In this document: piece by piece, positions 1 to 11,180 of the stretch | Position numbering within the stretch: the stretch's first letter is position 1 | Layout of the letters: each line of letters begins with the position of its first letter | NCBI GenBank assembly: GCA_037447655.1 | Contig: JBBHKE010000295.1 | Span: 26,666 to 90,665, forward strand | Source: Zygnema cylindricum | Lineage: Eukaryota > Streptophyta > Zygnematophyceae > Zygnematales > Zygnemataceae | Length of the DNA: 64,000 nucleotides | Reading direction: 5' to 3' | Notes under the pieces: generated by a model | The model's input: only the letters and a program-made list of their open reading frames with translations | The model's database searches: none | Told to the model about the DNA's origin: nothing | Program-made: the position numbers and the translations under genes

Positions 1-199
1 GTGCCGATTTTCTCGACCCTTGTTACAAAATCTGTTGAGCATGTCCAGGAATCGATTTCCGACCGGGTTGTCGCCACCATTAAATCCGAGCTTCTCACGG
101 CGCTTCCCTCCGATTCTTCTCGTGCCCGTCTTCTCTCTTGTGGTGGACCTGGTTCTGGGTCTTGGCTTTTTGCCACACCTATTTTGTCCACTCTCCGAT
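1..199 (+). pseudogene. 5'-truncated fragment of a LINE-type ORF (same family as the copy at 49.8-51.0 kb)
   Basis: The frame from base 1 is open up to the N gap and ends in residues SRARLLSCGGPGSGSWLFAT followed by a short STLR block. The LINE ORF at 49914-51041 has the matching block SRARLRSCSGSGGGAWLQAT (its residues about 107-126). The two are therefore relatives within one family. In such LINEs this block lies between the reverse transcriptase and the C-terminal zinc knuckle/endonuclease. The copy is cut by the window edge on the left and by the gap plus purine-rich repeat on the right, so only about 66 codons remain. It is a fragment, not a gene. Confidence 0.75.
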
Positions 200-209
200 N
201 NNNNNNNNN
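200..209. other. Assembly gap (10 N)
   Basis: Ten N bases separate the LINE fragment from the purine-rich repeat. The join is therefore not proven to be contiguous in the genome. Confidence 1.
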
Positions 210-1870
210 GGGGGGGGGAGGGGGGGGGGATGGGGGGGGGGATGGGGGAGGGAGGGAGCGAAAGAGTGAGGGAGGAAGGATGGGGGGGAGGGGGGGGGGG
301 GAGGATAGGAGGAGGAAGGAAGGGGCGGAGGGGGAGCGGGATAGGGAGGTGAGGGGAGGCGGAGGGGAGCAGGGGGGATGGGGAGATGGAGAGATGGTGG
401 TTTTGGAGGAGGAAACGAGCATGGGGAAGAGATAGGGGGGAGGGAAGCAGAGGAGAAGGACATGGAAAAGGAGGGAAAGAACTTGGAGGGGAGAAGAGAG
501 AGGGCAGGGAGAGGGAAGAGAGAAAGAAGAGAGAAGAAAGGAGAAAAAAGAGAGAGAAGAGGGCGAGAGAAGGGAAGAGCGCAACAAAAATGGAGACAGA
601 GCGAGAAGGGAGACAAGGGAGAGAGAACGGACAGAGAAGGAAGCGACAGGGAAGAGCAAAGGGTGGAAGAAGGGAGAAAAACAGGAGAGAGAAGGAAGAG
701 AAAAGGGAGAAATAACAAAAAGGGAAGGGAGACAGAACGGAGATAGGGGAGAGAGAAACGGTAGAAAATGGAAAAAAAAGGGCAATGGGAAAAACATGAG
801 AGAGAGGGAGCGAGAAGGAGAAAGAAAGGAGAACAGAAGACAAAAGGGAGAGAGACAAGAAAAAGGGAGACAGAAGGACAGTAGCAAGGAAGAGGGAAGA
901 ACAGAAAAAGGACAAGACGAGGATAGAGAGGGAAAGAGTAAAAGAGAAAGAGGCGAGAGAGAAGGGAGAAAGTGGGGGAAAGTGGGGCAGTAGAGAAGGG
1001 AAAGACATAGAGAGAAGGGAGAGAGGGAGAGGAAAAAAAGCGAAGAGAGAAAGGGGGAGGGAGCAAGAGGGAGAAAGGAGGGAGAGTGAAGAGGTAATAG
1101 AGAGAAGGCAGAGAGAAGGATAGAGGAGAGAGAAGGGAAACAGAGAGGAAAGAGGAGAGAAGGGAGAGAGAGGGAGAGGGAGGGAGCACGAAAGCAGAGA
1201 AGGGGGGGCGAGAAGGGAGAAAGAAGGGAGAGAAAGGGACATAGGACGGAGAAAGGAGAGAAACAGAAGGAAGAGAGAAGGGAGAGAGGAAGGAAAGAGG
1301 AAGGAGCGAGAAATGAGCAAGAAGGGAGAGAGAAGAAGAGAGGAGGGTAGAGAATGGCAAGAGGGAGAGAACAGAGAAAGAGGATAGAGAAAAGGAGAGA
1401 GAGAGAGAATAGGGAGAGAGGGAAGAGATGAATAAGGGAGGGAGAGAGTAGCGAGAGAGACAGAGAGGTGGGAAAGAGAAGCGAGAGGGGAGAAGGAAAT
1501 GAAGAGAAAAATGAGAGACAGGGGATAAAGAAGGGAAAGAGAAAGGAGGGATAATGGAGGCAGAAGGGAGAGAGGAGGAAGAGACAAGGGAGAGGAAAAG
1601 AGAGAGAGAGAAAATGGAAAGAGAGGGAGAGAAAAGGGAGAGTGAGAGGGAGAGAGAAGGAAACGAGAGGGAGAGGGAAGGGAGAGAGAGAAGGGAAAGA
1701 GATTGAGTGGTAGAGGGAGGGGAGGAGAAGGGAGAGAGAGAGGGGAGAGAGAAGGGAAATTGGAGAGAGGGAGAAGGCGAGGGAGAGGGAGAGGGAAGGG
1801 AAATTGGAGAGAGGGAGAAGGCGAGGGAGAGGGAGAGGGAGGAGTAGAGGGGGAGAGAGAGAGAAAAAAT
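210..1870. repeat. Long polypurine simple-repeat tract (G/A-rich)
   Basis: For about 1.66 kb the + strand is almost entirely G and A, built on GGGAGA/GAGAGA units with scattered interruptions. It begins as nearly pure G after the gap. On the minus strand it is an open polypyrimidine frame encoding only Ser, Leu, Pro and Phe, which is a composition artefact and not a protein. Such homopurine-homopyrimidine tracts can form triplex (H-) DNA and often cause sequencing gaps, consistent with the adjacent N run. Confidence 0.95.
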
Positions 1871-2339
1871 TTTCATAAAATTGAGAAAGGTACAGTAGTT
1901 TCCCAAAAACCAGCCTTTAAATTTTAAATTTATTATTTCCGAAATGGAAAAAAAGGGGAATAGTTTTATAATTTTTGGTTAATTAAAGACAAAAATTAAG
2001 AATTAAAATAAAAATACAATAAAAAAAAATAAATGAGAATAATCATAATAGAGAAACTAAATAATTAAGTAAATAAATAAATTTCAAATAACCACTTTAA
2101 CTCAAAACTCTTTGCATGTTTGAGAATTTTAAACTCTATCACATTTTTTTTTTTTTTTGTCGTAGATATTCGACAAAATTCTTTGCATTTTTCTTCAATT
2201 TTACAAATGAAAAACATGAAAAATATAATATATATACGCCGTACAAAAAAGAAAAACTGTCAAAAAAAAACAAAAAAAAAAACAAGCACAGATTTTTTCC
2301 TTTCTCCTCCCCTCCCCCACCCCCTCCTCTCCTCCCGTA
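1871..2339. other. AT-rich sequence, nothing recognised
   Basis: Very AT-rich, with runs of A and T, ending in a CT-rich stretch at about 2298-2340. No coding frame, RNA gene or mobile-element end was recognised. Confidence 0.6.
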
Positions 2340-2755
2340 CTAGAAAAAGTCCCTACAGAAAATATCCCCAACTAAAAAAATCCGTACAGAAAACCCGTCC
2401 CCAAAAAAAAAACCGCCCCATAAAACTCCGTACGAAAAAAAAATCCTTCCCCAAAAAAAATCCGTACAAAAAAAATGCGTATCAAATTATGGCGAGTGGT
2501 ACAAAATCCGTACAAAAAAATATGCTCCTCAAATCATGAAGAGAGTGGTACAAACTCCGTACAAAAAACCCGTACACAAAAATCCTTACATAAAAATCCG
2601 TACATAACAATCCGCACAAAAAAAAATCCGTACGCAAAAATCCGTACATAACAATCCGCACAAAAAAATCCGCACAAAAAAATCCGTACATAAAAATCCG
2701 TACATAAAAATCCGTACATAAAAATGCGTCTCACACTACATCCGTACACAATCCT
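2340..2755. repeat. Degenerate minisatellite of TCCGTACA-A(n) units
   Basis: More than 25 imperfect units of the form AAAAATCCGTACAT (about 11-15 bp, with variable A runs and occasional TTACA or CCGCACA variants) run in tandem. The core word TCCGTAC, or its reverse GTACGGA, recurs across non-coding parts of the whole window. The short Tyr/Cys/Phe-rich minus-strand frames here are translations of the repeat and are not genes. Confidence 0.9.
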
Positions 2756-2929
2756 CCTTACTTTATCTTCAGCGAGAAGTAGCAGTCGTCGTATGCGACA
2801 ATACTGCCGGTGACAGAAAACGACGAATTTGCCACGTAAGCCAGGGCACCGACAAATCCCACACGTGTGAAGTTATCGGAGATGCCGCAGGGGGTGTACT
2901 TGGAGAGGCCGCCGAGGCCGGGGGAGAAG

Positions 2930-3362
2930 AGGACGGGGGGGGGGGGAGGCGGAGAGAGAGAGAGGGAGGGAAGAGAGGAGGAGGAGGGGGAGGAGGAGGG
3001 GGAGGAGGAGGGGGAGGGGGAGGAGGAGGGGGAGGAGGGAGGGGAGGGAGGGGAGGGAGGGGAGGGAGGGGAGGGTGGGGAGGGAACGGGAGAGGAGAGA
3101 GGAGGGAGAAGGGCGGAGGGGAGGGGATAAGGGAGGGGGGAGGGGAGGGGAGGGGGGGAGGGGAGAGGGGAGAGGCCATTTTTGGGAGTGGTTAATGCAT
3201 TGGGGGAGAAGGGAGGAGGGGGGAGGGAGGGGGGAGGAGGGAGGAGGGAGGGGGGAGGAGGGAGGAGGGGTGAGGGAGGGGGGAGGAGGGAGGGAGGAAG
3301 TAGGAGAGGGAGGCGCAAGAGGGGAAGAGGGAGAGGTGGGGGAGAGGGAGGGAGTCGCATGG
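2930..3362. repeat. G-rich simple repeat (GGGGAGG / GGAGGA)
   Basis: Nearly pure G/A tract of GGA, GGGAGG and GGGGA units, similar to 210-1870 and 43385-43690. The minus-strand Pro/Ser/Leu-rich frames are artefacts of composition. Confidence 0.95.
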
Positions 3363-4409
3363 AGAGAATTAACAGTTGGGAAGTTATGTGAGGGGAGATG
3401 TCAGCGTCACGTGACCGAAAAAGACAAAATAAAATTTCATAAAAACGAAAGCGTACGGAAAAGAACAATTAGAAAAGAGGTACATGGTGACGTGGCAGAC
3501 TTGGCGAAACGGCAAAAGATGATTTGATTTTTTTGAAAACTGAAATAATGTTGATTTCATAGACGGATTTTTTTTTTTTTTTTTTTTTTGTATTTTTTTG
3601 TATTTTTCATTTTTTGCCTTGTACTTAGTTTCCTGTATTTACCCGAGAAACCTGGCTTTTTTCTTTTTAGTATTTTATTTAAAGTTCGCACTGTATTTAT
3701 TGTGTGATTTAATAAAGTTCGAAAGTATAAATTTGTCCACTCATTTGATAAAAAAACATATAGAAAAGACAAAAAAAAATATTACAGATATCATTTTAGT
3801 GCCTAAATAATGTTTTTGAAAAAGAATCGTACGATTTAATGCTCATCTGCAATTCGCGTATTTTATTTGTAATATTTTTAATTTTTTATTTTAAATATTC
3901 ACTTGTATATTTTTTCTAGGGTTAATAATTTAATATGTCTAATTAAATATATAGATGATATATATATTATTAATAACTTTATATGCGCATATATTTTCTT
4001 TTTTGTGGTAGGTTTCCCGTTCTGCCTCCCTCGGAAAAGTCAAAATCGATTCAAAATCTGAGACTGCAGTATTAACGCCAACAATTAAATATTCGTACAT
4101 TTTTGTCTGTATCCCAATGGTACGGATTTTCAAACTCTTCGGAGAAAAACGGCGTGCGTATGTCGAATTTTGGCAGATAAGACAACTGAACATATCCGTA
4201 CAGCATTTATCATGGATGGGGTCGGATGACGTGGCGGGAAATGCGGATGTGATTGCGATTTTTTTTTATAAAATTTGAAATTTTGATTTGTGGGTATCCA
4301 GCCGACAATTTGGACTTTAGTGGAAACGTCGCGTGAGGACAGGCTGGTGTACGGCGAGTCTTGATCTTGCTGATGCTGTTAGGGCTGATCGAATTTCGTT
4401 CAGGTTTTG
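3363..4409. other. AT-rich intergenic sequence, nothing recognised
   Basis: AT-rich DNA with a 20-base T run near 3570-3589. No conserved protein segment, no tRNA-like fold and no transposon end was found. Confidence 0.6.
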
Positions 4410-4514
4410 TACGGACGGCTGCGATTTAGAATACGGACGGCTGCGATTTAGAATACGGACGGCTGCGATTTAGAATACGGACGGCTGCGATTTAGAATAC
4501 GGACGGCTGCGATT
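4410..4514. repeat. 22-bp tandem repeat, about five copies
   Basis: The unit tacggacggctgcgatttag plus aa (22 bp) starts at 4410, 4432, 4454, 4476 and 4498. The first four are identical and the fifth is partial. There are no spacers, so it is a minisatellite and not a CRISPR-like array. The near-identity points to recent expansion. Confidence 0.95.
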
Positions 4515-5202
4515 GGTTCAAGAAAAATGAGCTTCATTTACTGTCACTATTGTCCGTTTATGATCCATTGATTCCGATGATGATGATACGCCGCGATTTG
4601 GATAATCTCTCTATTTTACATATAAAAAACGTGATTTTTTAATTAGAATGGATAATTAAAATATTATTTTGTGGTTCACATTGCTTAGCAGTGATATGTT
4701 GTGCCAATTTATTTTTAGGGTTTAAGAATGATATTTATAAGTTACTTTGATGAACTGTGTAAATAAATTACTGTTGAAACTATGGTTATAAACATATAAA
4801 AGAAAATATTGTCAACTCTATTTCGGGTATAAATTGATTCTAAGTTTAAAATTTAAAGCAAGATTCCGTACATTGCGGCGGATATCCTGCTAGTCTGATT
4901 GTACTTAGTTCTGTCTGTTTCGAACTTTGTTATTGCAGAAAAAGCCAACAGGAAACTCCCGAGAAACTCTTTCCATTTATATATTTTGTCGTTTAGTGAA
5001 GCAGTTGCTCCATTACAAACCGGAAAACCGCATAAGGTCAGAGGGAAACGGACAGATTGGCAAATCTAAAGGCTTCAAAATTTAAAATCTTAAATTTGAA
5101 AATTTCTTAGCTCTGGTTGGCTCCGTAATATGCGGAAAGCAGAAGGAACTGAATGAAAACAGAAAATCAGCTGTCAGTACTCAGAAGTGCAGTGCTCAGA
5201 TA
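4515..5202. other. AT-rich sequence, nothing recognised
   Basis: No convincing coding segment or RNA gene. It ends at the TA flanking the MITE that starts at 5203. Confidence 0.5.
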
Positions 5203-5408
5203 CACCGTGTATCGCTATTAGGGTTAATGTTTCTTTAAATATTTTCTCTGTACACACATGTCGGATTGTGGATCCGACGGTTACGATTGAAAGCTAAGAT
5301 TTTCAGCTTCGCATTGGCGGTCTCAAACTGAAAATTGGACAGGTGTGTACGGATAAAAGATGTTTTAAGTGGCAAAAAAAATATTAACACTAATAGCGAT
5401 TCGCGGTG
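5203..5408. mobile_element. MITE with TA target duplication (Tc1/mariner-like), 206 bp
   Basis: The left end is CACCGTGTATCGCTATTAGG. The right end, read on the reverse strand, is CACCGCGAATCGCTATTAGT. Both ends are directly flanked by TA (5201-5202 and 5409-5410). The interior is itself partly self-complementary. TIRs plus a TA duplication without coding capacity are the hallmarks of Tc1/mariner-type (Stowaway-like) MITEs. Related copies are at 44387-44923, 44926-45131, 47335 onward and 51668-52261. Confidence 0.8.
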
Positions 5409-5410
5409 TA

Positions 5411-7331
5411 GTGGCGTTCACAAAAAAAACAAAAAAAAAACAAATCATGAAGTGATTTCCTTAATAAGCATTTTTTTCTGGATGTACGGATCACGTCATT
5501 CCACGATTAAGCATGTTAATTGCTTATTATCTATACTAATTTCTGTTCCAGCGGAGGCCTGAGGTGTATGGGAAATACCTGAAATTCTGAAATTGTCTTT
5601 CGGCCTTTTGGCGGACAGCGAAGCAGAGGTACGGTATCTGCCACGTGTCGTACGTTTCATTTCCCTGACAGCAAAGCGTCAGTACGGCATGAACTGGCGC
5701 GCGGCGAATCTCGCCTCTTTTCTGGTAAATCGCGGAGTTGTCGGTAGGCAGCAAAACTTTTATGCATGGAAAGAACACGTGGCATCAAAACGTTCGTCTT
5801 TTGGAGCTATGGGAAGCAAGATCAAGTCAACAAAGCGACAAGACTGGATTTTAGCACGTGGCAAAAAAAGTAGCTGGACTGACAACTTGCCGCTTCACAC
5901 CAAAAGCTGAATAAAACAAAAATTGCGAACCAAATGTAGACGCGTGTCAACTCGTATGACTACTTTCCAAAATGTCGGTGAATGCTGATCTACTCATAAC
6001 GATTTTTTATATTTTTTTTTCCATTGACGACCGCTGATTGGTCCGATCGTACTTTACCGCCGACAAGCTAGCAGGATGCAGTTGGGCCAGCACTGCCACG
6101 TTCCATCCGTACGTCCTCTGGCCGTTTTTCCAGATTCATAGATTCTAATGCTTGTTCTTTTTCGGGTCCTCTTGTACGGTAGTACACTGTAGTGATGTCC
6201 TGTAACGTCGTCACACGAAGCGCACGAAAAAAGATTCTCATTAAGAAAAGTGATTTTGTCGTTTCTCTAATTTAGTGCTGTACCTCAAAAGTCGAAAAGT
6301 TTCTAAATTCCAGATTTGACCTAAAAAAAGCGACATACAATTAGCAAAGATATGTACGGAATCGAATATTTGATATGATTTTTAGGCTTACAACCATTTT
6401 TTTTTTTTATGCCTCAGAAAAAGGATAGAAAATCGCATTATAATACACCACTTTCCTTTTATTTTTATTTTTTACGGAAAGCATTTCATGTGTGCGACAC
6501 AACTTTTTTTAAATAACTATGATTCAAAAATAGGAATAAAAATTAAAAATAAATGGAATAAAAATGAAAATTATGAAGCTATAAATTCAAAATGCAAGGA
6601 TACCATATTAATATATTCTGTCTTTTTTGAGATATCGAGTTTCTGAAATTTTTGAAGTTTCTTTGCACTTTGCAAAAAAATCTCATTTGTCTTAAACTTG
6701 TGTTAAGGATAAAAATAAAAATAAAAAGACAATCAGTTTTAAAAATTTATCTTTTAGATTTCCTAGAAATCCAACAATCTTCTTCTTTTTTCCCTTTTTT
6801 TTTTTGTTGTTGTTGTATAGAAATCCAAAAAGCGCATTTTAAAAAGTTCTTTGGCTACCTTTCTTTTTATTTCAAAACCCTAAAATTATAAAATCACAAC
6901 TACTACAAAGAAAAAGTACACCTGTCCCAAAAAAAAACCTATTGTACACTATTACTAATTTGTATAACCCAAAACTTGTCAATTTTACTGATTTCTTTGT
7001 CTTAAAAGTCTTAAAAGGTCTTTAAAAGTTTTTAAACCTTTTAAAACTTTTTTAAAAGTCTCTAGAAGGTCTTAAAAAGTTTTAAAAGGTCCTAAGAAGT
7101 GTTAAAAAAATCTTTAAAAGGTTGTTTTTCTGGTTGGAAATACAAGAAAAAAGTGCAATCCTGTTATGAACCCAAAGATGAAACACATTTTGGGATCGTT
7201 TTACCCCATTTATAACCGATTTAAGCCCATTCGATAAGTTTTCGGACGTAATTTCTAACAATTTCCTCTCCTGCCGGACCGCGTTTTTTGTGACACTGAA
7301 AACAATTGGTTCTGCAATTCACATAGAAACA
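5411..7331. other. Intergenic sequence without a recognised gene
   Basis: 5540-6100 is less AT-rich and contains a 105-codon open frame at 5593-5910 that matches nothing I know. The rest is AT-rich, with degenerate TTAAAAGGTCTTTAAAAG-like units at about 7000-7115. I see no splice-supported coding segment. It could hold 3' exons of the minus-strand zinc-finger gene upstream in coordinates, but none was identified. Confidence 0.45.
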
Positions 7332-7640
7332 GAATAAAGTTAAACTGAACTTGATTTATGTTAAACTGAACTGAATCTCTGCTAAACTGAACTGGGTCTC
7401 TGATAAACTGAAGTGAACTGGACAACTGAACTGGAAAGAACCGAACTGAACAGTACATGTTTCATTAAACTGGATGATATCCGTTCAACTGGAAAAAAAT
7501 CATTTTTTTTTTGTACTGAATCACATCCGTTGAAAGGAATTTGAATCATATCGGTTAAACTTAACTGAATCGTTTCTATTTCACCGAACTGAATCATATT
7601 GTTGAACTGAATTGGATCATTCAAATCGAGTTCTATTCAA
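7332..7640. repeat. Degenerate minisatellite of AACTGAACTG units
   Basis: Imperfect repeats of AACTGAACTGAATC/AACTGAACTGGATC type run for about 300 bp. The complementary form (CAGTTCAGTTT) makes a second array at 16020-16290 in the opposite orientation. Confidence 0.8.
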
Positions 7641-7774
7641 GTTTTGGTTTCCGTTATCATTTCCGTTTCCGGTTTCGACTAAAGAACCATATTTTAAAAA
7701 AGGACACCAAAAACTTTTAAAATTTTCACGGAAAAAAGTCGACTAATCAAAAACCCGAATTGATTTCAACATAC

Positions 7775-10700
7775 CTTCGAGGAAAATTAACATTTTTGCA
7801 ATCTTCACATTCCCAATTTCCGTTAATTCCAGGTTCCGGTCTCTGATTGCCCGATCCTCCTCCCCCAGAAGCATTTACAGCCGCCGGATCTCCAAATTCC
7901 TATTCATAGAAAAAATAGGGTTTTAAACAATTGTAATCCATTTTAAGTGGTTATTAAGTGGTTATGAGTAGTTTAAATGTTTTTAATTGATTTTAATTTG
8001 CTTAAAGACATTATATTGAATGGAAAAATAGGAAAATCAGTTAAACGATTTTAATTTGTTTTAAAACACAATCTATTGACAAAAAACGGGAAAAATCGAA
8101 TTAAAATGGTCCGAGATACTTTCTATGAATTTGAATTTGAAGAGGAAATGGAAAAAAGAAAAGAAAACATAAAAATAAACTCACTCTCAAATAATCACTC
8201 GGTCGATCTTCATAATCTTCGAATTTAACTTTCGGTCTCGAAAGAACGACTCTCCCTCCCGTATTCGAACTTGTGACCGGTGTCACAAGAACAGATCTCG
8301 ACGAGTGTGAGGTGAAGGTAGCATGTCCTCCTCCCCCACCTCCTCCCCCTCCTCCTACTCCCCCTCCTCCCACTCCTCCTATGCCTCCCCCAACACCATT
8401 TTGCCAAATTGGGTTTTCCGAATACCCGGAGGAATATTTTGTCGGGATTCCGTAAATAGTTTGAGCTCCCGTTACCCCGAGACTCCTCGAATTTTGTAAA
8501 TTATTATGCAAGTTATTATGCAAATTATTAACCGGGTTATTGTTGACAGAATTATTATGCATATTATTAATCAAATCATTAACCGGAATTCCCATCGGAG
8601 AATTCCCAACGACTGTCGGACCTTTATATGTTACCTTAGGAGCGTTTAAACCGAAATTTGGCGTATTTAAACTGACATTTGGACCATTTACGCCGAAGCT
8701 TGGAGTGTTTAAACCAATAATGGGACCGTTTAAACCAAAACTTGGAGGATTCGATGGAACTTGAGTAGAAGAATCTATCGGAGATTCGTGCGAAGAGGGA
8801 ATTTGAATTCTCGCTTTCATAGTTTGGAGCCATAAAGCCGCCGAAGCGAGACATTCTCCGGCGTCTCCGATTGGATCGGAGGAAGCGGCAAATAACGCCA
8901 CAAGTTGCTCGGCTAATCGTTTTCCTTCATTCACGGCACTGAAAAAAGCAAAAAAAACCACAAAAAATAGTCAATTTTTTATACACAAATTAGTCATTTT
9001 TTTCACATGAATTGGTCATTTTTTACACAAGTCAAATTTGAGACGAAATAGTCATGCTTTAAGTGATTTTTTTTGCGAATTCATCAGTTTTTTTTGGAGA
9101 ACTAAGCTTTTAACGCCACAAATTGTTCGGCAAATCGTTTTCCTGCATTCAGGGCGCTGAAAAAACATAAAAATCACAGAAAATTGGTCATTTTCTACAC
9201 GCATTAGTCATATTTAAGACGACTTAGTCATTTGTTTTGTGAAAATTACGCGGATTCACCATTTTTTCAGGAGAATTAGTCCCTTTTTTGTGTCAGTTAG
9301 TGAAAATTTGACGCTACAAGAAGTTTGGCCAATCGAATTCCTTCATTTGCGGCACTGAAAAAAAAAAAGATAATCACACAATTAGTCATATTTTTACGGA
9401 GAATTTACAAGAATTCATCATTTCATAGAGGATAAGTCAACTTTTCAAGTCATTTACTGAAAAACTAACACAAATTAGTCATTTTTTCCAGCCAGTCGTT
9501 TTCTTTCAGTCACATGAACCAAAACAACACAACAAAACAAAAAAGAAAACGAATACAATAAAAAACTCCTTTTTACCTTTTGTAACTCCCTTTTGATTCA
9601 CCTTCCCTCCTCCTCTAGATAAATAAGCTATTCTATCCAGTACAAAATTAAAAGAAAAAAAACACCACCTTCCCTCTGTTTCCTTCTCCTTCTCCACCTC
9701 AACTTCCCTCGTTCCCAAACAAAATTTTCAAACGTAATAAACCCAAAAAACGAAAAATGACTCCTACTTCTCCGATTCACCTTCCTTTCACCGTCTACAA
9801 ATCTAAAATACAGTGCTATATCTCGAACAAGTTCAGAGCGATATATCATGATATCGGCATATCGTGATATAGAGACCCTGAAAAATCGATACTGAAAAAG
9901 AAATCTGGGTCGATATCTCGACATTTATCGACTTTTTCGATATTTATCAACTTGGCCGATATTTATCAACTTTGCCGATATTTATCGACTTTGCCGGTAT
10001 TTATCGACGTTTGTCGATAAATATCGACGTCACGATAACTGGCAATAATCGACCAATAAATGATACCGTACTTAGTATGTAAATCTACACTAAACAGAAA
10101 AAATATATCGCGCCAATCTTGACGGAACACTCGATTGGCCAAAAGTTCTGTCCACATCTAAAAAATAAAAATCGCATAAGTACGGAAATACAGAATAAAA
10201 GGCCGGAAAAATTACGGATAAAATTACAAACTCAGACATTTGGTACACAAAAAATTTTCAAACGACAATAAAATAGAGTATGGCACAGTATTGAGGTTTT
10301 TTCAGCCGTCACTGTTTCAGAATCAAAACTTTAAATAGTACGGACATATATTGTACCAGTAGTACGGAAATGTATTGTACCAATTGTATGGATGTGTATA
10401 GTACCAATTGTACGGAAATATATTGTACCAGTAGTACGGAAATGTATTGTACCAATTGTATGGATGCGTATAGTACCAATTGTACGGAAATAGATTATAC
10501 CAGTAGTACGGAAACAAATAGTATCAATATAGACCTAATAGCACATAAAGATATAGTACCAATAGTACAGAAATGAATAGTACAAATACTTACGAGATCG
10601 CAATATCGATACTGATAAATCACGATAACTGGTTATATATTAAATATCGGTCCAAAATATTGATTATCAAGACCCTTCAAGGACATACATATTAATTCTC

Positions 10701-11180
10701 GGCAGATCCTGTTCGATTTAAAACTCTAATAAAACCTGGATAAAACTCACCCTTTTTACCAAAAAAAAAAAAAAAACAAAAAAAAAAACCTTTTTGAACA
10801 TACCTCGAAGTTGACCTTCGTCTCCCAGCCATCAAACCTTAAACCCGAAGAAAACCCTAAAACACCGTTAAATATCGTTTTTACCGATAAACATACCTTA
10901 TAGTTGACCTTCTCCCCCCCTCACCAGCCACATATTGTGATGTTAGGGTTTGCTCCGAAACATAATTTGGATGATGTGAAAAAACCTTCTCTTGATAACT
11001 CTCATACGAATTTCCAATCCAGTATTCGTGCTCTCCCATGTTGGGAAGAGAGAGAGAGGATTGTGGAGGAGGCCCTCCTATCTCTCCTCCTCCCCCTCCT
11101 CCTCCCCCTTCTCCCAAAATACCTCGTCCCAATATACCTCCGATTTGATGGTGGTCAGACATTTGCCCCTTTACCTGCAT
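7775..11180 (-). CDS. RanBP2-type zinc-finger protein, partial gene (three exons; 3' exons not found)
   Basis: Exons on the minus strand are 11180-10897 (start at 11180, or at the second Met at 11162), 8938-8185 and 7899-7775. Phases agree: exon 1 ends with two bases of a codon and exon 2 supplies the third; exon 2 ends on a codon boundary; exon 3 leaves two bases. Donors read GTATGT, GTGAGT and GTATGT. Exon 1 is Gly-rich. Exon 2 has a likely helical block (NEGKRLAEQLVALF), then repeats of the form GLNxPxFG, an Asn/His-rich stretch and a poly-Gly run. Exon 3 carries NGNWECEDCKNVNFPR, the first half of a RanBP2 zinc finger (W-x-C-x2-C-x3-N-F). Such fingers bind RNA or Ran/ubiquitin. The second Cys pair must lie in a later exon. 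Host function is unknown. Confidence 0.72.
8891..9520. repeat. Tandem copies of the intron-exon boundary of the zinc-finger gene
   Basis: The real exon-2 start and its 3' splice site (about 8893-8945) recur as diverged copies at about 9111-9165 and 9311-9365, with a weaker one near 9485-9515. Each has the coding block, then GGCACTGAAAAAA-like sequence (reverse of the acceptor), then ATTAGTCATTTTT-rich intron tail. The period is about 200-218 bp. The copies have base changes in the former coding part, so they look like decoys and not alternative exons. Confidence 0.8.
9830..10336. repeat. Intron sequence rich in CGATATTTATCG units
   Basis: Inside the zinc-finger gene's large intron, repeated CGATATTTATCGACTTTGCC units (about 9900-10030) and TATCGATA-like palindromes occur. 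The style resembles the interior of the hAT element at 21624-22510, and similar text reappears at 10590-10670, so a decayed relative may span this region. No clear TIR or target duplication was found. Confidence 0.4.
10337..10577. repeat. 24-bp minisatellite with a 72-bp higher-order unit
   Basis: Units such as TAGTACGGAAATGTATTGTACC, alternating with CAATTGTATGGATGTGTATAG and CAATTGTACGGAAATATATTG, repeat in the same order about three times. This gives a 72-bp period built from three 24-bp variants. It lies in the large intron of the zinc-finger gene. Translations of it are Tyr/Asn-rich and not genes. Confidence 0.85.
10795..10840. repeat. Diverged second copy of the exon-1 5' splice site
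   Basis: GAACATACCTCGAAGTTGAC here matches AAACATACCTTATAGTTGAC at the true donor (10889-10908), about 93 bp away. In both, the following bases also agree (CTTC..CTCCC....CAGCCA). On the minus strand each is coding-like sequence followed by GTATGTT. It looks like a local tandem duplication that includes the donor. Confidence 0.65.

Noticed and set aside
179-1906. 575-codon minus-strand open frame (Ser/Leu/Pro/Phe only)
   Set aside because: Pure translation of a polypurine simple repeat; no codon structure, no domain, and it includes the N gap.
2758-3468. Pro/Ser-rich minus-strand frames and Gly/Glu-rich plus-strand frames
   Set aside because: Generated by the G-rich repeat; all frames are open because stop codons cannot occur in that composition.
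4410-4514. CRISPR-like appearance of regular 22-bp repeats
   Set aside because: Units are contiguous with no spacers, and the window is eukaryotic.
5593-5910. 105-codon open frame
   Set aside because: No recognisable motif, no splice or leader support; cannot be told from chance.
10323-10517. Tyr/Asn/Trp-rich minus-strand frame
   Set aside because: Direct translation of the 24-bp minisatellite.
9830-10700. A second hAT element in the zinc-finger gene's intron
   Set aside because: TATCGATA-rich text resembles the hAT interior, but no matching TIRs or 8-bp duplication could be found.
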